In this document: one piece after another, positions 60,158 through 64,000 of the stretch
Layout: every line of letters begins with the position of its first letter
How positions within the stretch are numbered: the stretch's first letter is position 1
From: Ectothiorhodospira marina
GTDB taxonomy: Bacteria > Pseudomonadota > Gammaproteobacteria > Ectothiorhodospirales > Ectothiorhodospiraceae
Assembly: GCF_900109495.1 (NCBI RefSeq)
Contig: NZ_FOAA01000007.1
Coordinates: forward strand, 1-64,000
Length of the DNA stretch: 64,000 nt
Direction: 5' to 3'
Position numbers and translations under genes: made by a program
The notes under the pieces: generated by a model
What the model was told of the DNA's origin: nothing
Seen by the model: the letters and a program-made list of their open reading frames with translations, nothing else
Databases searched by the model: none

Positions 60158-60853
60158 ATGCGATTGGGTCTGGTAATCGACCTGGACACCTGCGTGGGCT
60201 GCCATGCCTGTGCCGTGGCCTGCAAACAGTGGAATACCTCCGGCACCACCGGTCCGCTGACCGACATCTCCGCCTATGGCGCCGAGCCCAGTGGCGTCTG
60301 GTTCAATCGCATCCGTCACTACGAGGTGGGCGACTACCCCAACAACAAGACCGTGAACATGCCCATGTCCTGCATGCACTGCGAGGATGCGGATTGCGTG
60401 ACCGTGTGTCCCACCGGGGCCTCCTACAAGCGCAAGGAGGATGGCATCGTCCTGGTGGATCAGGACAAGTGCATGGGTTGCAACCTGTGCGCCTGGGCCT
60501 GCCCCTACGGTGCCCGGGAACTGGATCCGGTGGATGGCGTGATGAAAAAGTGCACCCTGTGCATCGATCGCATCTACGACAAGACCCTGGACCCGGAGGA
60601 TCGCCAGCCCGCCTGTGTGATCACCTGTCCGGCCCACGCCCGCTTCTTCGGCGACCTGGATGACCCGGATTCCGAGGTGAGCCGCCTGACCCGGGAACGG
60701 GCCGGGCAGAAACTCATGCCCGAGCTGGGCTACAAGCCCACCAACACCTATCTGCCGCCGCGCCTCACCCGGCCGGTGCCCACGGCAGACGTGCGGCGCA
60801 AGAGCCTGATCAGCAGTGTGAAGGAATGGGTGAATCAGGCCATTGTTCGTTGA
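60158..60853 (+). CDS. soeB: Sulfite dehydrogenase iron-sulfur subunit SoeB
   Basis: SoeB carries electrons from SoeA to SoeC. The 231-residue protein has sixteen cysteines in four [4Fe-4S] sets: C12-15-18-22, C72-75-80-84, C105-108-111-115, and C132-135-153-157. This is the DmsB/NrfC-like arrangement. It has no signal peptide, in line with a cytoplasmic location. It lies between soeA and soeC, with a BIME-like repeat on each side. Confidence 0.9.
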   Translation: MRLGLVIDLDTCVGCHACAVACKQWNTSGTTGPLTDISAYGAEPSGVWFNRIRHYEVGDYPNNKTVNMPMSCMHCEDADCVTVCPTGASYKRKEDGIVLVDQDKCMGCNLCAWACPYGARELDPVDGVMKKCTLCIDRIYDKTLDPEDRQPACVITCPAHARFFGDLDDPDSEVSRLTRERAGQKLMPELGYKPTNTYLPPRLTRPVPTADVRRKSLISSVKEWVNQAIVR

Positions 60854-60864
60854 TGTGGACCTCG

Positions 60865-60979
60865 GCCCTCACCCCAACCCCTCTCCCGCCAGCGGGAGAG
60901 GGGCTCAAGGGCTTCCCTGCAGGCGCGGAGACCCAGACGCCCTTCTCCCCTCCGGGGAGAAGGGCCGGGGATGAGGGGG
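60865..60979. repeat. BIME-like repeat between soeB and soeC
   Basis: Same two-hairpin design as at 59991: GCCCTCACCCCAACCCCTCT with CTCTCCCGC-CA-GCGGGAGAG, then CCCTTCTCCCC-TCC-GGGGAGAAGGG with GGCCGGGGATGAGGGG. It starts 12 bases after the soeB stop. Confidence 0.88.
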
Positions 60980-61040
60980 CGGCCGGCACGTTGCCCTTCG
61001 ATCCGGGAGCAAACCAGAGCAACCAACAGGATGACACCCC

Positions 61041-61979
61041 ATGCACCCAGCCCTTTCCGTGATCTTCTTTACCGTGCTTTCCGGCGCCGGCTATGGCCTG
61101 TTCATGCTGGTGGCCGTGCTGCATCTGGCCGGCGGGTACCCGGACGCCTCCGGGAGTGAGCTCCAAACGCAGCTGGCCGTGGCCCTGGTGCTGATCACCA
61201 TCGGGCTCATGTCATCCAGCCTGCACCTGCACAACCCCCGTAATGCCTGGCGTGCCTTCATGCGGGTGCGCACCTCCTGGCTCTCCCGGGAGGCGGTGCT
61301 GGCCGTGGCCTTCTATCCCTTTGCCCTGTGGTATGCCTGGGAGACCCGGACCACCGGCGGTGATGTGGGTCAGGTGGGCAGGATCATGGGCATCATCGCC
61401 GTGCTGCTGGCGGGGCTGACCATCTTCTCCACCGGCATGATCTACGCCAGCCTCAAGACCATCCGCCAATGGCACACGGCCCTCACCCCGGCCAACTACC
61501 TGCTCCTGGGCCTGGCCCTGGGCGCCGTGGCCCTGGTAGCCATTCACGGCTGGTTCGTGGGGGCCAGCCCCCTGCTGGCGGGAATCGCCCTGGCCTTGCT
61601 GGTGCTGGCGGCGATCATGAAAGGCATCTATTTCCTGTGGATCCGCGAGGTGACCGGCCCCACCATCAACACCGCCACCGGATTCACCCGCGCCCCGGTG
61701 CGGATTCTGGACCCGGGCCATACCGCCGGCACCTTCCTCACCCGTGAGTTCGGTTTCGACCCGGGGCGCCGGGTCATCCAGCGCGCCCGCCTGGGCGTCT
61801 TTGCCCTGGGCTTTGCCCTGCCCATCCTGCTCCTGGCCTGGGTACTGACCGGCGCCCCGGTCCACTGGCTCAACCTGGCCCTGCTCTCCGCCCTGGCTGG
61901 GATCGGCCTGGAACGCTGGCTGTTCTTCGCCGAGGCCCGCCACGGGGTGATGCTGTATCACGGGAGGCAGCATACATAA
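61041..61979 (+). CDS. soeC: Sulfite dehydrogenase membrane subunit SoeC (DmsC-like)
   Basis: SoeC anchors the complex and reduces quinone. The 312-residue protein has about eight hydrophobic segments (SVIFFTVLSGAGYGLFMLVA, VALVLITIGLMSSSLHLHNP, REAVLAVAFYPFALWYAW) as in DmsC-type anchors. The HLHNP and MRVRTSWLSRE segments are typical of the family. It follows soeB after a 187-base repeat-filled gap. A long inverted repeat separates it from the convergent rhlB. Confidence 0.87.
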   Translation: MHPALSVIFFTVLSGAGYGLFMLVAVLHLAGGYPDASGSELQTQLAVALVLITIGLMSSSLHLHNPRNAWRAFMRVRTSWLSREAVLAVAFYPFALWYAWETRTTGGDVGQVGRIMGIIAVLLAGLTIFSTGMIYASLKTIRQWHTALTPANYLLLGLALGAVALVAIHGWFVGASPLLAGIALALLVLAAIMKGIYFLWIREVTGPTINTATGFTRAPVRILDPGHTAGTFLTREFGFDPGRRVIQRARLGVFALGFALPILLLAWVLTGAPVHWLNLALLSALAGIGLERWLFFAEARHGVMLYHGRQHT

Positions 61980-61993
61980 TCGAAAAGGGGGGG

Positions 61994-62094
61994 GGAGAAA
62001 AAGGGGGGAGAAAAAGGGGACAGACCCCTTTTCCGCGCGCCAGCGGCGCGCACAGAAAAGGGGTCTGTCCCCTTTTTCTCCCCCCTTTTTCTCC
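61994..62094. repeat. Perfect 39-nt inverted repeat with GGGGACAGACCCC core
   Basis: Arms at 61994-62032 and 62056-62094 are exact reverse complements, 39 bases each, around a 23-base spacer that is itself GC-palindromic (GCGCGCCAGCGGCGCGC). Each arm contains two A-rich steps (GGAGAAAAAGGGG) and the motif GGGGACAGACCCCTTTT. That motif is found in many proteobacterial genomes near REP-associated transposases. It lies between the stop codons of convergent soeC and rhlB. Confidence 0.92.
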
Positions 62095-62109
62095 TTTTTC
62101 CGCCCTTCG

Positions 62110-63426
62110 CTATGACGGCGTGGCGGGCCGTGGTTTGCGTGAGCCACGTTTGCGGGGGGCGTTGCCGCCGGAAGGCTTGCCCGATCGCCCGCCGGAGCGG
62201 CCACGGGGTGAGTCGGCGGATTCCCTCTTGCGCTTGGCCGGGGGGGCCAGGTCGGTGGCCAGGACCGACGGGTCGGTCATCTCCGAGGTGATCTTGAAGC
62301 CGATGTATTCCTCGATCTCCGGCAGATGAAAGGCGAAGTCCTCGCAGGCAAAGCTGATGGCGTCGCCCTCGGCGCCGGCGCGTCCGGTGCGTCCGATGCG
62401 ATGGACATAGTCCTCCCCCGACTGCGGTAGATCGAAATTGAATACATGGGAGACATCCGGTATGTGCAGGCCCCGGGCCGCCACATCGGTGGCCACCAGC
62501 ACCTGATACTCGCTCTGCTCGAACTTGGCCAGCAGGCTCTGACGCTTGCGTTGTGGCACATCCCCCGAGAGCAGGGCCACGCGGATGCCGTTGCCTTCCA
62601 GCCAGGCCGTGACCTTCTCAGCCCAGTGCTTGGTGTTCACGAATACCATGGACCGCTCCGGCCCCAGTGTCTGCATCAGGCCCAGCAGCAACGGGATCTT
62701 CTGGTCATTGGCCGGATAGTACACGCACTGACGCACCCGTTCGGCGGTGACCTGTTCATCCTGGGTTTGTACCTTGGCCGGGTTGTTCATGTGTTCATAG
62801 GCCAGCTCCATCACCCGCCAGGAGAGGGTGGCGGAGAACAGCATGGACTGGCGCTCCGCGGGTGGGGGCATGCGCCTGAGCAGGAAACGCACGTCCTTGA
62901 TGAAGCCCAGATCGAACATGCGATCCGCCTCGTCCAGCACCAGGGTTTGAGCATGGCGCAGATCGAAGACCTTCTGCTTGAAGTAATCGATGATGCGGCC
63001 AGGGGTGCCGATGAGGATGTCCACGCCCTCGGCCAGTTGCTTGCGCTGCTTGTCGTAATCGGTGCCGCCGTAGGCCAGTCCGAGGGTGAGGCCGGTATGG
63101 CTGCCGAGCACCTGAGCATCCTTGTGGATCTGGATGGCCAGTTCCCGTGTGGGCGCCAGGATCAGGGCCCGCACCTGGTTGGGCCGGCGCTGCTCCGGGG
63201 CCGGGTGACGCAGCAGATGCGTAAAGACGGTGATCAGAAAGGCTGCCGTCTTGCCGGTGCCTGTCTGAGCCTGCCCGGCCACGTCCTTGCCTTCCAGTGC
63301 TGGGGGCAGTGCAAGACCCTGAATCGGGGTGCAATGGGTGAATCCGGCGTCCTTCAAGCCCGCGCGAACCGGGTCCGGGAGGTCGAAACTTGCGAAGTGG
63401 GTATCAGAAACGTGTTGATCCGTCAT
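62110..63426 (-). CDS. rhlB: ATP-dependent RNA helicase RhlB
   Basis: RhlB unwinds RNA for the degradosome. The 438-residue DEAD-box protein begins with the Q motif FASFDLP...FTHCTPIQ and has Walker A AQTGTGKT (residues 53-60), [18 protein letters not shown] and the [10 protein letters not shown] motif. The C-terminal tail is basic and low-complexity ([20 protein letters not shown]), suitable for RNA binding. The divergent trxA supports the name, since rhlB and trxA are divergent in E. coli too. Other DEAD-box types (RhlE) are less likely. Confidence 0.9.
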   Translation of the reverse strand: MTDQHVSDTHFASFDLPDPVRAGLKDAGFTHCTPIQGLALPPALEGKDVAGQAQTGTGKTAAFLITVFTHLLRHPAPEQRRPNQVRALILAPTRELAIQIHKDAQVLGSHTGLTLGLAYGGTDYDKQRKQLAEGVDILIGTPGRIIDYFKQKVFDLRHAQTLVLDEADRMFDLGFIKDVRFLLRRMPPPAERQSMLFSATLSWRVMELAYEHMNNPAKVQTQDEQVTAERVRQCVYYPANDQKIPLLLGLMQTLGPERSMVFVNTKHWAEKVTAWLEGNGIRVALLSGDVPQRKRQSLLAKFEQSEYQVLVATDVAARGLHIPDVSHVFNFDLPQSGEDYVHRIGRTGRAGAEGDAISFACEDFAFHLPEIEEYIGFKITSEMTDPSVLATDLAPPAKRKRESADSPRGRSGGRSGKPSGGNAPRKRGSRKPRPATPS

Positions 63427-63552
63427 GGAGTTGGGGCCTTTCCTCGCGGTATCATGTATGGACTTGAAATGGTGTGCCGAATCGGCTCCAATGATTCAAT
63501 GCGCGGTGCATGCAGGCGAAATTCGCCAATTGCCCGTGCAGACATTCTAACC

Positions 63553-63557
63553 GGAGG
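63553..63557 (+). promoter_or_regulatory. Ribosome binding site deciding the trxA start
   Basis: GGAGG lies nine bases before the GTG at 63567 and supports this start over an upstream in-frame ATG at 63510. Confidence 0.7.
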
Positions 63558-63566
63558 TCAATCGCA

Positions 63567-63893
63567 GTGAGTGAAAACATCACCTATGTCACGGATGGAA
63601 GTTTCGAGGAGGATGTCCTCAAGTCTGATCAGCCTGTGCTGGTGGACTATTGGGCGGAGTGGTGCGGTCCCTGCAAGATGATTGCCCCCATCCTCGACGA
63701 GATCGCCGCGGAATACGACGGCAAGCTCAAGGTGGCCAAGCTCAACATCGACGAAAACCCGGCCACCCCACCCAAATTCGGCATCCGCGGCATCCCCACC
63801 CTGATGCTGTTCAAGGGCGGTAACGTGGAGGCCACCAAGGTGGGTGCACTGTCCAAATCCCAGCTGACAGCCTTCATCGATCAGAATATCTGA
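63567..63893 (+). CDS. trxA: Thioredoxin 1
   Basis: Thioredoxin reduces disulfides in cytoplasmic proteins. The 108-residue protein has the active site WCGPC (C33 and C36) and the family segment [20 protein letters not shown]. The GTG at 63567 gives [20 protein letters not shown], the normal length; the frame opens 19 codons earlier. It is divergent from rhlB, and rho is expected just downstream beyond the window. Confidence 0.96.
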   Translation: MSENITYVTDGSFEEDVLKSDQPVLVDYWAEWCGPCKMIAPILDEIAAEYDGKLKVAKLNIDENPATPPKFGIRGIPTLMLFKGGNVEATKVGALSKSQLTAFIDQNI

Positions 63894-63901
63894 GCCTTTT
63901 T

Positions 63902-63936
63902 CGGGGTGTCCCGGTCGTTTCGGGCTGGACGCCCCG
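63902..63936 (+). terminator. Hairpin after trxA (possible attenuator/terminator before rho)
   Basis: CGGGGTGTCC and GGACGCCCCG pair with one G-U, around a 15-base loop, starting nine bases after the trxA stop. A T-poor, A-rich tail (AAGATTTAATGG) follows. It could be a terminator or part of the leader of the rho gene expected past the window end. Confidence 0.45.
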
Positions 63937-64000
63937 AAGATTTAATGGTAACGTCACAAAAAAATAATCTATACCCGGCTTGCCGTCCTGGCATTGTCGG

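Overview
The window is a GC-rich bacterial chromosome segment packed with genes on both strands. The gene orders miaB-phoH-ybeY-corC-lnt, leuS-lptE-holA-proA-nadD-rsfS-rlmH, maf-rng-yhdP-tldD-pmbA, purM-purN facing DUF2066-pgsA-like-hda, and rhlB facing trxA are typical of Gammaproteobacteria. A three-gene sulfite dehydrogenase cluster of the SoeABC type points to a sulfur-oxidising lineage. I infer the order Chromatiales and probably an Ectothiorhodospiraceae-like organism, but the sequence alone does not fix the genus.

Layout. 1-452: tandem palindromic repeats, no gene. 453-4048: divergent uvrA and ssb. 4049-10181: a REP-like inverted pair, then miaB and the phoH-ybeY-corC-lnt run, with a zinc-ribbon protein convergent to lnt. 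10412-17837: leuS-lptE-holA-proA-nadD-rsfS-rlmH-maf. 17915-27507: rng, the giant yhdP, a small secreted unknown, a nitrilase-family amidase, tldD and pmbA. 27515-31473 (minus strand): purM-purN-DUF3108-flavoprotein disulfide reductase. 31674-37488: DUF2066, a CDP-alcohol phosphatidyltransferase, hda, DUF2069, a WrbA-like flavodoxin, two lipoproteins (DUF4398, LysM), acylphosphatase and an HDOD protein. 37609-40098: a large DUF1631 protein divergent from HDOD. 40188-45503: a branched-chain amino-acid type ABC transporter operon whose last gene fuses a hemerythrin-like domain to the LivF ATPase. 45565-53601: proS, a repeat block, an RND efflux pair, a short-chain dehydrogenase and a DsrE-family protein. 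53726-56691: fmdB-type zinc ribbon, DUF502 membrane protein, aspS. 57085-61979: soeA, soeB, soeC. 61980-64000: a perfect long inverted repeat, rhlB, trxA and the start of the region where rho is expected.

Function. Most genes are housekeeping: DNA repair and replication (uvrA, ssb, holA, hda), translation and tRNA or rRNA modification (leuS, proS, aspS, miaB, ybeY, rsfS, rlmH), envelope biogenesis (lnt, lptE, yhdP), proline, NAD and purine synthesis (proA, nadD, purM, purN) and RNA turnover (rng, rhlB). The accessory content is the Soe complex (cytoplasmic sulfite to sulfate, electrons to quinone), the liv transporter with its unusual fused ATPase, the RND pump and the HDOD/DUF1631 pair.

The non-coding DNA is rich in small palindromic repeats of at least four families: TTCGCGAA/CTTCnnGAAG palindromes, a Pseudomonas-type GGGAGCGGGC REP, CTCTCCC/GGGAGAG BIME-like elements, and a GGGGACAGACCCC inverted repeat. 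No transposase is present in the window. The most noteworthy observations are the hemerythrin-LivF fusion, the BIME-like elements occupying every gap of the soe cluster, the perfect 39-nt inverted repeat between soeC and rhlB, and the covarying palindrome family found in three places. No tRNA, rRNA, CRISPR array or complete insertion sequence was seen.
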